From Spirosoma terrae (GTDB lineage Bacteria; Bacteroidota; Bacteroidia; Cytophagales; Spirosomataceae): a stretch of 64,000 nucleotides of DNA. Position 1 is the first letter of the stretch; the number at the start of each line of letters is the position of its first letter. Positions 19,139-28,350 of the stretch are shown piece after piece. A program made the position numbers and the translations under genes. A model generated the notes under the pieces. The model was not told where the DNA came from, did no database searches, and saw nothing but the letters and a program-made list of their open reading frames with translations. Where the stretch lies: NCBI RefSeq assembly GCF_010435915.1, contig NZ_JAAFZH010000014.1, positions 124,001 to 188,000 on the forward strand, in the 5' to 3' direction.

Positions 19139-21547
19139 GTGATAGCAAACGATCAACTCCGCTTAACCGATATTCTGACTCGCGAAAAAATCCTATCAGA
19201 TTACCAAATGGCTTCCGAAAGCCGACAGGTTAGCTTGTTAGGAAGGCGCGATGTTATGGGTGGGCGGGCTAAGTTCGGCATATTCGGTGATGGTAAAGAA
19301 CTTGTCCAGATTGCGGCTGCGACTGCTTTCCGTCGGGGGGATTTTCGGTCTGGATATTATCGCGATCAAACCTTTGTTGCCGCCCTTGGCGAACTACGTT
19401 GGCGAGAATTTTTCGCGCAGTTGTATGCCCATACGGATTTGGCTGCCGATCCCAATACGGCTGGCCGGTCAATGAATGGACACTATGCGACAAGGTGGCT
19501 CGACGAAAATGGATTATGGCGTAACCAAACAGAAATGTTTAACTCTGTCTGTGACATTTCGCCAACCGCCGGGCAAATACCTCGCTCACTAGGACTAGCT
19601 TATGCCTCAAAGCTTTTCCGGCAGAATGAGCAATTGCAGGGTATGACCAGCTTCTCTGATCATGGTAATGAAATAATATTTGCTACTATTGGCGATGCAT
19701 CGACGTCTCAGGGGATGTTCTGGGAAACGATGAATGCGGCTGCTGTACTACAGGTTCCATTACTGATGTCTGTTTGGGACGATGGGTATGGTATTTCTGT
19801 TCCTGTTGAATACCAGACAGCCAAAGGAAGCATCTCAAAAGCGCTGGCCGGATTACAGCGGGAAAACCAGGACGATAAAGGAATTGAAATTTTTACTGTA
19901 AAAGGGTGGGACTACGTTGCGTTACTAGAAACGTATCAGCAGGCCGCTCGCATTTGCCGTGAAGAGCATGTCCCGGTCCTCGTTCACGTTCAGGAACTGA
20001 CCCAGCCGCAAGGCCATTCTTCATCGGGCTCCCATGAGCGATATAAGTCAAAAGAACGTTTGGCGTGGGAAGCGGCTCATGATTGCAATCTTACTTTCCG
20101 AAAGTGGATATTAGAAAACGGGTACGCTACTGATGACGAACTGGATAGTATAGAGGCAGGAGCGAAACAAACGGCAAAAAAAGCGCGCACAGAAGCATGG
20201 AGCGCTTTTGAGCAATCGATGAAAGATGATTTCGAAGAGGCTGTAGCTTTACTTCAGCAGGTTGCTCGGCATAATTCGAAAGCCTCAGAGTTAATGGCTA
20301 TTCGAGAGGAGTTGCGCAAAACGTATTATCCATTACGTCGAGATGCAACAACGGCCATTCGAGGAGCCATACGGGTGCTTCGACATGATACGGGCAACGG
20401 ACGGCAACTGCTGAAAGAATGGCTCGAGCGAACTAACTACGAAAATGAGGATCGGTATAATTCGTATCTGTATAGCCATTCGCCAGAATCGCCGATGTTG
20501 ATAAAAGGTACTCCTGCCCATTACACGGAAGAATCTGCTGTTATGGATGGATATCTAATCATGCAGCGATATTTCGATAATTTGTTTGCTCGCGATGCCC
20601 GTGTTGTTGCCTTAGGTGAAGATGTTGGTAAAATTGGTGATGTTAATCAGGGTTTTGCCGGACTTCAGGACAAATACGGTGAAATTCGAATTACCGATAC
20701 CGGTATTCGTGAGACGACCATTATTGGCCAGGGAATTGGTCTGGCCATGCGTGGCCTGAAACCTATTGTAGAGATTCAGTACTTCGATTATATCTACTAC
20801 GCATTAGCAACGCTCACAGACGATTTAGCCACGCTCCTCTATCGAACGAAAGGCGGACAAAAAGCACCCGTTATTATTCGTACGCGTGGACATCGTCTTG
20901 AAGGAATCTGGCATTCTGGCTCTCCATTGAGTGCCATGTTAGGCAGTTTACGTGGCTTGCATATCCTTGTACCACGTAACATGACTCAGGCCGCTGGCTT
21001 TTATAATACGCTTATAAAGGGCGATGATCCAGGATTGGTGATCGAATGTCTGAATGGGTATCGATTAAAAGAGAGGCTTCCCGATAACCTTGATGAATTC
21101 TGTGTGCCGCTTGGGGTACCTGAACTAATTCGGGTTGGTTCAGATATTACCGTAGTAACCTATGGGTCGATGTGTCGCATTGTTATGGAAGCGGCTTATC
21201 AACTGGCGGAACTAGGCATTCATCTTGACGTAATAGATGTACAATCGTTACTCCCATTTGACGTTCATCACTTGATTGTAGAGTCGATCAAGAAAACGAA
21301 CCGGGTCATTTTTGCCGATGAGGATGTGCCAGGAGGAGCTTCAGCCTACATGATGCAGCAAGTTGTGGAAGAGCAGCAGGCGTATCGTTATTTAGATTCA
21401 CCGCCTAAAACAATATCTGCTAAAGCACACCGGCCTCCTTATGGTTCTGACGGGGATTATTTTTCAAAGCCAAGTGTTGACGACGTAGTAGATGTGGCTT
21501 ATGCAATCATGAGTGAGTGCGAGCCAGATCGCTTTCCGCCTTTATAG
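19139..21547 (+). CDS. Fused alpha/beta E1 component of a 2-oxoacid dehydrogenase
   Basis: 802 residues starting at a GTG. The N-terminal half holds the thiamine-diphosphate site (GDASTSQGMFWETMNAA, about 185) and the E1-alpha fold; the second half from about residue 465 is E1-beta (EDVGKIGDVNQGFAGL, TGIRETTIIGQGIGLAM, ADEDVPGGASAYM). Such fused E1 enzymes decarboxylate pyruvate or branched-chain 2-oxoacids and hand the acyl group to a lipoyl E2. No E2 or E3 gene is adjacent. The exact substrate cannot be told from sequence; branched-chain oxoacids are common for this form. An isolated TACTTTTG box lies at 19053-19060, about 80 bases upstream. Confidence 0.9.
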   Translation: MIANDQLRLTDILTREKILSDYQMASESRQVSLLGRRDVMGGRAKFGIFGDGKELVQIAAATAFRRGDFRSGYYRDQTFVAALGELRWREFFAQLYAHTDLAADPNTAGRSMNGHYATRWLDENGLWRNQTEMFNSVCDISPTAGQIPRSLGLAYASKLFRQNEQLQGMTSFSDHGNEIIFATIGDASTSQGMFWETMNAAAVLQVPLLMSVWDDGYGISVPVEYQTAKGSISKALAGLQRENQDDKGIEIFTVKGWDYVALLETYQQAARICREEHVPVLVHVQELTQPQGHSSSGSHERYKSKERLAWEAAHDCNLTFRKWILENGYATDDELDSIEAGAKQTAKKARTEAWSAFEQSMKDDFEEAVALLQQVARHNSKASELMAIREELRKTYYPLRRDATTAIRGAIRVLRHDTGNGRQLLKEWLERTNYENEDRYNSYLYSHSPESPMLIKGTPAHYTEESAVMDGYLIMQRYFDNLFARDARVVALGEDVGKIGDVNQGFAGLQDKYGEIRITDTGIRETTIIGQGIGLAMRGLKPIVEIQYFDYIYYALATLTDDLATLLYRTKGGQKAPVIIRTRGHRLEGIWHSGSPLSAMLGSLRGLHILVPRNMTQAAGFYNTLIKGDDPGLVIECLNGYRLKERLPDNLDEFCVPLGVPELIRVGSDITVVTYGSMCRIVMEAAYQLAELGIHLDVIDVQSLLPFDVHHLIVESIKKTNRVIFADEDVPGGASAYMMQQVVEEQQAYRYLDSPPKTISAKAHRPPYGSDGDYFSKPSVDDVVDVAYAIMSECEPDRFPPL

Positions 21548-21598
21548 CGAAACTATGAAGAGTTAAATCCTTGACTCTTTGGGCCTTTCATCTAAACA

Positions 21599-23107
21599 AT
21601 GTCTTATTTTAAAGATATTCGAGCCGGCATACGGACAACTCTAAAAGGGCTAAGTATAACGTTGCGTCATCTGAAAAACGCAACTCACCGCCGAACGCCC
21701 CAGGGAATCGCCGATGCAACTTATTTCGACCAGCAAAATGGCCTGGTAACACTTCAATACCCGCACGAGCAGTTACCTATTCCTGATAACGGCCGATATC
21801 GATTACGTAATGAAATCGATGATTGCATCGTTTGCGATAAATGTGCTAAAGTTTGCCCCGTCGATTGTATTACAATTGATGCTATCAAAGCGACGGAAGA
21901 AGTTGGCCGTGCATCAGATGGATCGCCTATTCGCCTATATGCTGCTACGTTCGACATTGATATGGCAAAGTGCTGCTATTGTGGACTCTGCACTGTCGTT
22001 TGCCCAACGGAATGTCTGACTATGGACAAGAAGTTCGATTATAGCGAATTCGAGCTGGGTGAACTAACGTATCAGTTTTCTAATCTTACGCCGGAACAAG
22101 CAGACGAAAAAAGATCGGCATACGAGCAATTTCTTCGCGAGAAAGAAGAGCAGAAAGCGGCTCAAATTGCGGCCAAGGCTGATGCTCAATCAACGGCACA
22201 GCCTACTACACCAGCGGGGAAGCCAAAGCCTGTATTTAGGCCAGGAGCTAAACCATCGTTACCGGTCAATAAACCTGCTAGCAGTGAATCTTCGGTGGAG
22301 CACCCCCTGACGGATGCTACGCCCGATGAAATGCAGCAAATTGCTCAGGGTGGTTTGGAAGCGAAAAAGCACCCTGTATTTAGACCCACGAAGAAGCCGT
22401 CAACGATTGTTCCTGATGCTCCAGTTAGCCATCAGGAGAACTCGCCTGAAAAAGAACCGACCCCTGATAGCGACGTAGCATCTTTAGAAACAGAAACTAG
22501 TACGTCTGCTCCAAAAATACCAGCTGCATTCCGGCCAACCATGAAGCCGAAAACTGCTGAACCCGAGAGTGCTACTGCTCTTGAAGAGATTCAAAAGCAG
22601 GGTATAAGGGATGAGGTAATAAAAACCGATGAAGCACCTGGAAAATTGGCGGCTCCAAACCCTAAGCCAGGGTTTCGTCCGACGATGAAGCCAAAAGCGG
22701 CTCAGCCGTCAGATACGGAATCCAATAAGCCCACAGCAGACGTAGTAGCCGAAACCAAGAAGGGAGACGTAGCAGAAGCTTCTAAGCCCAAAGGGGCATT
22801 CCGGCCAACTATGAAACCGAAGGTGGACTCGGCTGCCAATAAGCCTGAGCCAGAACAGGAATCAAAAGAATCCGTTACGCCAGTCGAAAAGGCTACAGAT
22901 CCGGTTGTGGAGCCTGTAAAACCAAAGCCCGCTTTTCGGCCAACCATGAAGCCGAAAAATGAGACTGTAATACCTGATGAACAAAAGGAAATCCCCAACT
23001 CATCGGCACAGAGCCAGGAAACACAAGTAGGAGGTGCTCCTAAACCCGTATTTCGTCCAACAATGAAGCCAAAACCAGCTCCTCCAAAATCAGAAACGGA
23101 CGAGTAG
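21599..23107 (+). CDS. nuoI: NADH-quinone oxidoreductase subunit I with long repeat tail
   Basis: 502 residues, far longer than the usual 150-220 of NuoI. The first about 165 residues are standard: CIVCDKCAKVCPVDC and CCYCGLCTVVCPTEC bind the two 4Fe-4S clusters (N6a/N6b) that pass electrons toward quinone. From about residue 180 a low-complexity Pro/Lys/Ala/Glu/Thr tail contains seven copies of an FRPTMKPK-like motif at irregular spacing. The tail would project on the cytoplasmic side. nuoJ follows 33 bp downstream. Confidence 0.92.
   Translation: MSYFKDIRAGIRTTLKGLSITLRHLKNATHRRTPQGIADATYFDQQNGLVTLQYPHEQLPIPDNGRYRLRNEIDDCIVCDKCAKVCPVDCITIDAIKATEEVGRASDGSPIRLYAATFDIDMAKCCYCGLCTVVCPTECLTMDKKFDYSEFELGELTYQFSNLTPEQADEKRSAYEQFLREKEEQKAAQIAAKADAQSTAQPTTPAGKPKPVFRPGAKPSLPVNKPASSESSVEHPLTDATPDEMQQIAQGGLEAKKHPVFRPTKKPSTIVPDAPVSHQENSPEKEPTPDSDVASLETETSTSAPKIPAAFRPTMKPKTAEPESATALEEIQKQGIRDEVIKTDEAPGKLAAPNPKPGFRPTMKPKAAQPSDTESNKPTADVVAETKKGDVAEASKPKGAFRPTMKPKVDSAANKPEPEQESKESVTPVEKATDPVVEPVKPKPAFRPTMKPKNETVIPDEQKEIPNSSAQSQETQVGGAPKPVFRPTMKPKPAPPKSETDE
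22225..23090 (+). repeat. Seven-copy FRPTMKPK linear motif array in NuoI tail
   Basis: Copies read K-P-V-F-R-P-G-A-K-P, H-P-V-F-R-P-T-K-K-P, then five of x-[AG V]-F-R-P-T-M-K-P-K. Spacers are acidic/Thr/Ser-rich and not conserved. This looks like selection on a short binding motif rather than recent tandem duplication. Confidence 0.8.
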
Positions 23108-23140
23108 CTAAATTGGCTTAATTCTTAACGCTAAAATTTC

Positions 23141-23692
23141 GTGATTCAGATAGCCTTTTACAGCTTTGCTTTGCTGACGGTTGGTAGTGCTCTGGCTGTG
23201 TTATTGACACGTAACGTACTTTATGCTGCTTTTTTTCTGCTGTTGACGTTACTGTGTGTAGCTGGCCTTTTTGTATTAGCCAGCGCCGATTTCCTGGCAA
23301 TTGCCCAAATTATGATTTATGTAGGAGGGGTTTTGGTATTAGTAGTCTTTGGCGTAATGTTGACGAGCAAAACAACAACACCGGCTGAGGCCAGTAATCT
23401 CTCTCCCAACAAAATTCCTGCCTTGAATAGGGCGGGGGCCTATTCTGGTTTAATTGCTATTGCTGTATCTGGAGGTTTATTTTTTGCTCTATATAAGCTA
23501 CTCTCTAAAGCAAGGTTTACGCTTTTTTCCAGACCAGCTGGCTGGCAGTCAACCGTCAATACTATTGGGAAGCAACTCATGACAGAATATGTCCTGCCAT
23601 TCGAGATAGTAGGAATCCTGTTGTTGGCCGCACTGGTAGGCGCTACGTATCTGGCTAGCCCTCTAGGAAAGAAGGGAAGTTTACAGAAATAA
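23141..23692 (+). CDS. nuoJ: NADH-quinone oxidoreductase subunit J
   Basis: 183 residues, GTG start, five membrane helices. The helix-3 segment ADFLAIAQIMIYVGGVLVLVVFGVML is the conserved NuoJ core with its pi-bulge Gly pair. Proton-pumping membrane arm of complex I. Only nuoI and nuoJ are here; the remaining subunits are not in this window. Converges with the TPM gene, 8 bases apart. Confidence 0.92.
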   Translation: MIQIAFYSFALLTVGSALAVLLTRNVLYAAFFLLLTLLCVAGLFVLASADFLAIAQIMIYVGGVLVLVVFGVMLTSKTTTPAEASNLSPNKIPALNRAGAYSGLIAIAVSGGLFFALYKLLSKARFTLFSRPAGWQSTVNTIGKQLMTEYVLPFEIVGILLLAALVGATYLASPLGKKGSLQK

Positions 23693-23700
23693 GGAACGTA

Positions 23701-24531
23701 TCAATAATCGCCACCGGCTCCACCGCCACCAAAGCTACCGCCACCAAAACCGCCGAAGTCGCTACCACCGCCACCGCTCCAGCCACCACCGCCACGACTA
23801 CCCCAACCCGAATAAGTGGATGGCGGGAAAAAGACGGGTGGAAAGAAACCACCACCCCGATTACGGTTGTTGCCTCCACCTCCGCTACGTCTTGAAAGAA
23901 AATATAGGACAATAAACGCTATAAAAACCCAGATCAAAATCTCACCAAATCCGTCTCCATCCGATTGCTGACGTGGTTCCGCTTTATATTCACCACTAGC
24001 TCGTTTGATTATTTCGGTAGTAGCGTCATTTAAGCCCTGATACCATTGCTCTTGCTTGAAAGCTGGAACAATCGTATTGCTGATAATTCGTTTCGCTATA
24101 GCGTCTGGAATGGCGCCTTCTAAACCATAACCCGTCGCTATAAATACTTTACGGGTTTGAGTAGCCCACGCAAGCACTAATCCGTTGTTTTTGCCCTTTT
24201 GTCCGATTCCCCATTTTCTCCCAACCTGAAAGGCAAAATCACCAATAGGGTAGGGTTCAGTTGTTTTGACAATAACGACGGTAATTTGCGTTGACGTGGA
24301 ATCATTGTAAGCTCTTAATTTTTGTTCGAGCTGACTACGTTCACTGCTACTTAAAATACCCACAAAGTCATTGACCAGGCGAGGAGGATTCGGTTTGTCG
24401 GGGATTATGGCACTAGGGTCGCTGGTTGACGAGTCCTGGGCTTGTAATACCCCTGGAAGCGTCATTAAGAAAAGCAATACGGCTAAACCGATGCTTCGGA
24501 TAATACGATATGGAAAAGCCGATACGTTCAC
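23701..24531 (-). CDS. TPM-domain membrane protein with Gly-rich tail
   Basis: The start is placed at the GTG at 24531, because the longer ORF overlaps the upstream TPM gene; this gives a signal-like helix (IRSIGLAVLLFLMTLPGVLQAQ), then a TPM domain (FVGILSSSERSQLEQKLRAY ... WGIGQKGKNNGLVLAW ... GYGLEGAIPDAIAKRI), a membrane helix (ILIWVFIAFIVLYFLS) and a Gly/Ser/Phe-rich tail. TPM domains occur in YgcG-like envelope proteins and in plant photosystem II repair. Third gene of a lemA-TPM-TPM cluster. Confidence 0.85.
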   Translation of the reverse strand: MNVSAFPYRIIRSIGLAVLLFLMTLPGVLQAQDSSTSDPSAIIPDKPNPPRLVNDFVGILSSSERSQLEQKLRAYNDSTSTQITVVIVKTTEPYPIGDFAFQVGRKWGIGQKGKNNGLVLAWATQTRKVFIATGYGLEGAIPDAIAKRIISNTIVPAFKQEQWYQGLNDATTEIIKRASGEYKAEPRQQSDGDGFGEILIWVFIAFIVLYFLSRRSGGGGNNRNRGGGFFPPVFFPPSTYSGWGSRGGGGWSGGGGSDFGGFGGGSFGGGGAGGDY

Positions 24532-24538
24532 AGAAGTC

Positions 24539-24976
24539 TTATTGAAACGAAATGTCGTTGGGAAGTTCGTTGGTGTCGGTTGCCCCGTCGTAGGGGAAAT
24601 ACTGCTGTAGCTGTTGACCTGCCTGAAGTATGCCCTGTACCAGGCCTTCAGCATAATGACCAGCCGAAAAATAGCTACGTAGTAGGGTTTTAGTGCTTTC
24701 CCAGAAATTGGGAGCAACTTTTGTATTGATACCCTTATCGCCTATGATCGCAAATTTCCGGTCGGCATGAGCTAAATAAAACAGTACGCCATTTTGCTGT
24801 TTTGTTTGGTCCATACCAAGCTGAGCAAATACCTCTATGGCTCGCTGGACTGGATCGGGAGCCGGGCAATGAGGTTCAACATGCACTCTGATTTCGCCAG
24901 ACGTAGCTTTTTCGGCCTTGCGGATCGAGTTGACGATACGTTGCTGCTCTTCGGGCGTAAATGGATTTGTTGACAT
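24539..24976 (-). CDS. Soluble TPM-domain protein
   Basis: The ATG at 24976 (MSTNPFTPEEQQRIV) is preferred; 145 residues. Contains SGEIRVHVEP, NGVLFYLAHADRKFAIIGDKGIN and the terminal SAGHYAEGLVQGI, a compact TPM domain without signal peptide or helix, often called a TPM/DUF2118-type protein. Seven bases separate its stop from the next gene's GTG start, consistent with one operon. Confidence 0.85.
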   Translation of the reverse strand: MSTNPFTPEEQQRIVNSIRKAEKATSGEIRVHVEPHCPAPDPVQRAIEVFAQLGMDQTKQQNGVLFYLAHADRKFAIIGDKGINTKVAPNFWESTKTLLRSYFSAGHYAEGLVQGILQAGQQLQQYFPYDGATDTNELPNDISFQ

Positions 24977-24988
24977 AGGACAGAATAC

Positions 24989-25037
24989 ATTAGCTACGTA
25001 GCGTACCACAAGATGCTCACTACGCTACGTAGCTAAT
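24989..25037. repeat. 17-bp inverted repeat built on TACGTA
   Basis: ATTAGCTACGTAGCGTA at 24989-25005 is exactly mirrored at 25021-25037 around a 15-nt loop, in the gap between lemA and the first TPM gene. There is no T-run. It may tune expression between these genes; function unknown. Confidence 0.75.
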
Positions 25038-25042
25038 TGGAA

Positions 25043-25624
25043 TTAGAACTGTACCGTTGGAGCGCTTTGGGCAGCCTGAGAGGCTTCGAAGAACCCTTTT
25101 ACAGGAAACCCGAAAATTCCGGCGAAAATATTGTTGGGAAAGGAACGTACCGACTGATTATAGACTTTAACTGCTCCGTTAAAATCGTTCCGGGAAACTG
25201 CAATCCGGTTTTCGGTACCTTCCAGTTGGGACTGCAATTCTGAAAAGTTCTGATTCGCCTTCAAGTTTGGATAGCTTTCTGCTACGGCTAAAAGACGCGA
25301 TAAGGAACCGCTCAACTGATCCTGAGCTGCCTGAAATTTCTGAATATTTTCAGGAGTTAGCTGATTCGCATCAAGCTTCATACCCGTAGCGTTGGCCCGC
25401 GCCTGAATAACGGCAGTTAAGGTACTTTTTTCGAAATTGGCAGCCCCTTGTACCGTACGGACAAGATTGGGGATAAGATCGGCACGACGTTGGTACTGGG
25501 TCTGCACCTGCGACCATTTCTCCTGTACGTTGGTGTCTTCCTGTACTAATCCATTATATGAGCTACAGCCGTACATGCCCAGAATCAGGGCGATAACAAC
25601 TACAATAATTAATGTTCTTGACAT
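25043..25624 (-). CDS. lemA: LemA family protein
   Basis: 193 residues. N-terminal helix IIVVVIALILGMYGCSS looks like a lipobox, then the LemA core of helices: YNGLVQEDTNVQEKWSQVQTQYQRRADLIPNLVRTVQG, and LNFSELQSQLEGTENRIAVSRNDFN-like. Very typical of LemA, which in many bacteria sits beside TPM genes as here. Function in envelope is not settled. Confidence 0.92.
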   Translation of the reverse strand: MSRTLIIVVVIALILGMYGCSSYNGLVQEDTNVQEKWSQVQTQYQRRADLIPNLVRTVQGAANFEKSTLTAVIQARANATGMKLDANQLTPENIQKFQAAQDQLSGSLSRLLAVAESYPNLKANQNFSELQSQLEGTENRIAVSRNDFNGAVKVYNQSVRSFPNNIFAGIFGFPVKGFFEASQAAQSAPTVQF

Positions 25625-25723
25625 GGTCTGTTAAATTGTGAAAAGTGTTACTTAAAACAAAGTTGCCTAAAACTCATCAATTTGTAAACGTAAAACTAGG
25701 CCAACGGTTTTTTTTATCCTTGG

Positions 25724-27163
25724 CTAAGCATTAAGATTGATGATTGGTAAAGGGTACGTTTCCCCTAAAACCACACCTGATTGCCTTTGTTGGTCAGGGG
25801 AGAGGTTATATACCGAATGAATGGCCTGAGCAGGTAAAGCTGATAGTTCAGGAAGCCATGTTCTAACGAAGTTTCCATCGGCATCATGCTTTATGGCGTG
25901 ATCATTGATACTTACGTGTTGCTTCTTGTCTGGATCATTACTCAGATCGGCCATGTAGTTCCAGTTACCCCAATTACTGCAAGGGTCGTAGTCGATAAGC
26001 TGACTTTCAAAATAAGCGGCCCCCCATGTCCAATTAACACCTAAGTCATTCAGAAGGAAGCTGCTAACAACTTGTCGGCCCCGATCTGACATAAACCCCG
26101 TTACGTTCAGTTTACGCATGTTGGCATCGACCAGTGGAATACCTGTTTGGCCTTGCGCCCATCGGTGAAAAAGAGCTGTATCACGAAGCCATGCGCGATT
26201 TAGATCATGCCGAATACCACTTGGTTTGAAAATTCGTGTCCCATAACGTAGCGCTGTGAAACGAAAGAAATCGCGCCAGATAAGGTCAATAATGATTTCG
26301 CTGATCGATTCGTTTTGTAGCCGTTCGTGCTCGAAGCGTTTGAGTTCCTGGTAAATAAGCCGGGGTGATAAGCAGCCTGTGGCTAACCAGGTTGAAAATT
26401 TGGACGTATTGCCGTCTGCCGAAAAACCATTACGTGTTTCCTGATAGCTCTTAACAAGCTCTTCTTGCCAGATGTAGCGATTAAGGCGGGAGAGCCCTTC
26501 GCTTTCTCCTCCCTTCACCGAAATGCTGGCTCGGCTATCGGGTTGCTCTGCTTGGGCGATTTCGTCATCTGAAAAGCCAAATGCAGTAAGCTGAGGCAGA
26601 TTGCCCGAGTCGATTCCATGAACAAGACGAACTTGGTCTGGAGCTGGTAAAGGCTTTCTGACATCAGACTGAGATTCTACCTGCGTACGATACTGAGCGA
26701 AACTCGTCGGCAGACGAGATACCCAGAATGGTAAATCGCGGGCATGGTACAGAGTCGATACCCAAAAAAGTTCGAGATCAATATTAAGCGGTTTCAGGCG
26801 CTTGCTTAAGTCAGATTCTGTATCTGTTTCTTCCTGAGTGACTTCTTTACTGGAATAAACGGCTTCGGCCTCAATATCTTCGGCTAGCTGAGCCAGAATT
26901 TTTTCCGAATGCCCTACGCGAATAATGAGATCTCCACCTTTTTGTTGCAGAGATCGTCGTAAATCAGCTACAGATTCCAGCAGAAACGTAGCACGATGTA
27001 TACCCGTTTTATGAAAGCCTAGCTCTGGAAGCTCATCAAACCAACGCGGCTCGAATACAAATACGGGTAAAACTTCATCGGCGGCTTCAACAGCCCGGAG
27101 AAATCCTTCATTGTCGTGTAGGCGAAGGTCATTACGGAACCAGTAGAGAATACGTTTAGGCAT
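25724..27163 (-). CDS. Cryptochrome/photolyase, DASH type
   Basis: The ATG at 27163 (MPKRILYWFRNDLRLHDNEG) fits the family start. 479 residues. An N-terminal photolyase alpha/beta domain binds the antenna cofactor; the C-terminal FAD domain has FSTWLATGCLSPR, LIWRDFFRFTALRYG, ANMRKLNVTGFMSDRGRQ and SNWGNWNYMADLSNDPD. The last two fit the DASH group, which repairs cyclobutane dimers in single-stranded or looped DNA and may sense blue light. Single gene. Confidence 0.9.
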   Translation of the reverse strand: MPKRILYWFRNDLRLHDNEGFLRAVEAADEVLPVFVFEPRWFDELPELGFHKTGIHRATFLLESVADLRRSLQQKGGDLIIRVGHSEKILAQLAEDIEAEAVYSSKEVTQEETDTESDLSKRLKPLNIDLELFWVSTLYHARDLPFWVSRLPTSFAQYRTQVESQSDVRKPLPAPDQVRLVHGIDSGNLPQLTAFGFSDDEIAQAEQPDSRASISVKGGESEGLSRLNRYIWQEELVKSYQETRNGFSADGNTSKFSTWLATGCLSPRLIYQELKRFEHERLQNESISEIIIDLIWRDFFRFTALRYGTRIFKPSGIRHDLNRAWLRDTALFHRWAQGQTGIPLVDANMRKLNVTGFMSDRGRQVVSSFLLNDLGVNWTWGAAYFESQLIDYDPCSNWGNWNYMADLSNDPDKKQHVSINDHAIKHDADGNFVRTWLPELSALPAQAIHSVYNLSPDQQRQSGVVLGETYPLPIINLNA

Positions 27164-27193
27164 ACTATCATTGGGTGATTTTGGACAAAACAA

Positions 27194-27542
27194 TCGTGGT
27201 GCAATACAGTTCCTGACTGTTGATCTATTGACGGTCTAAAGATTCGTAATAATTCGTATTTTGAAGGGAGTAACACTAGGCAAAAACATAGTTAATGGCC
27301 GTGAATGAATCTGTAAAGACGAATCTTTGACAAACCGGGCCGTTGGGCGGTTTAGAACTTTGTCAAAGATGATAGGTAACTATATGTACTACTTTTACAA
27401 ACTTGTTCACGCATCAATAATGAGCGTCTGCCGATAAATTACACTGCTTATGGTAGGGCTTGTCATGAAAATTTATTTGTTTACAGACATTTGATCAAGC
27501 TTAATGGCTTTGCTCTTTCGTCGGTCTAATTACACGAACTAA
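27194..27542. other. Intergenic region between divergent cryptochrome and SDR genes
   Basis: About 349 bases with no ORF. It holds a clear stem-loop at 27323-27370 (arms ATCTTTGACAAA and TTTGTCAAAGAT) with a GC-rich centre. Divergent promoters are expected here but no exact TAnnTTTG box was found. Confidence 0.6.
27323..27370. repeat. Stem-loop in divergent promoter region
   Basis: 12-bp perfect arms flank a 24-nt GC-rich centre that itself can pair (CCG with CGG). No T-run, so more likely an operator-like or structural element than a terminator. Confidence 0.5.
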
Positions 27543-28331
27543 ATGAATCTTGATTTAACTGGGAAAACGGCAATTGTCGGAGGAAGTACGCAGGGGATTG
27601 GCCGTGCTTGTGCTGTGGAATTAGCGCTATTAGGTGCCAATGTAGTCCTGATGGCCCGTAATGAAGAGGCATTGAAAACTACTGTCGCTAGCCTGGATAC
27701 CGAGCGGGGACAGACTCATCAATTCATCGTTGCTGATTTTAGTAAACCAGGCGTAGTGTTGGCTGCTATTGAGGAGTATTTGAGTGATGCACCAGACGTT
27801 CATATACTGGTCAATAATACGGGAGGGCCGGCGGGCGGTCCACTAATTGATGCGAAGCTGGATGAGTTTGTACAGACCTTTCACAATCATTTGCTCAACA
27901 ATCAAACCTTGGTACAGGCAGTAGTTCCGGCTATGAAAAGGGCTGGCTACGGACGTATCGTCAATATTATTTCGACTTCGGTTAAACAGCCTATTGTTGG
28001 TTTGGGAGTATCGAATACGATTCGAGGAGCCGTTGCCCAATGGGCAAAAACATTGTCTCTGGAGATTGCCCGATACGGTATTACGGTGAATAACGTATTA
28101 CCCGGTTATACACGTACTGCCCGATTAGATACCATGCTGGATATGCGCGCAAAAGCATCTGGTAAAAGTGAAGAAGAAATTATTGTTCAGATGCAAAGTG
28201 AGATACCGACAGGGCGATTTGCTACGGCCGAAGAAGTTGCAGCGGCTGTGGCGTTCTTATGTACACCAGCTGCAGCCTCCATCAATGGAATTAATGTGCC
28301 TGTAGATGGAGGGAAAACGGGAAGCTTATAA
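27543..28331 (+). CDS. Atypical short-chain dehydrogenase/reductase
   Basis: 262 residues. Rossmann motif GGSTQGIGRA (about 13-22), NNTGGPAGG (about 90) and C-terminal INGINVPVDGG are SDR features. However the usual Tyr-x-x-x-Lys is not visible: after NIISTSVKQPIVGLG comes VSNTIRGAV where YxASKAA would be expected. A known BKR-like subgroup lacks the full catalytic tetrad, and this protein fits it. Dehydrogenase activity is therefore uncertain. Substrate unknown. Confidence 0.85.
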   Translation: MNLDLTGKTAIVGGSTQGIGRACAVELALLGANVVLMARNEEALKTTVASLDTERGQTHQFIVADFSKPGVVLAAIEEYLSDAPDVHILVNNTGGPAGGPLIDAKLDEFVQTFHNHLLNNQTLVQAVVPAMKRAGYGRIVNIISTSVKQPIVGLGVSNTIRGAVAQWAKTLSLEIARYGITVNNVLPGYTRTARLDTMLDMRAKASGKSEEEIIVQMQSEIPTGRFATAEEVAAAVAFLCTPAAASINGINVPVDGGKTGSL

Positions 28332-28350
28332 AAGACTGATTCTTCGTCTA

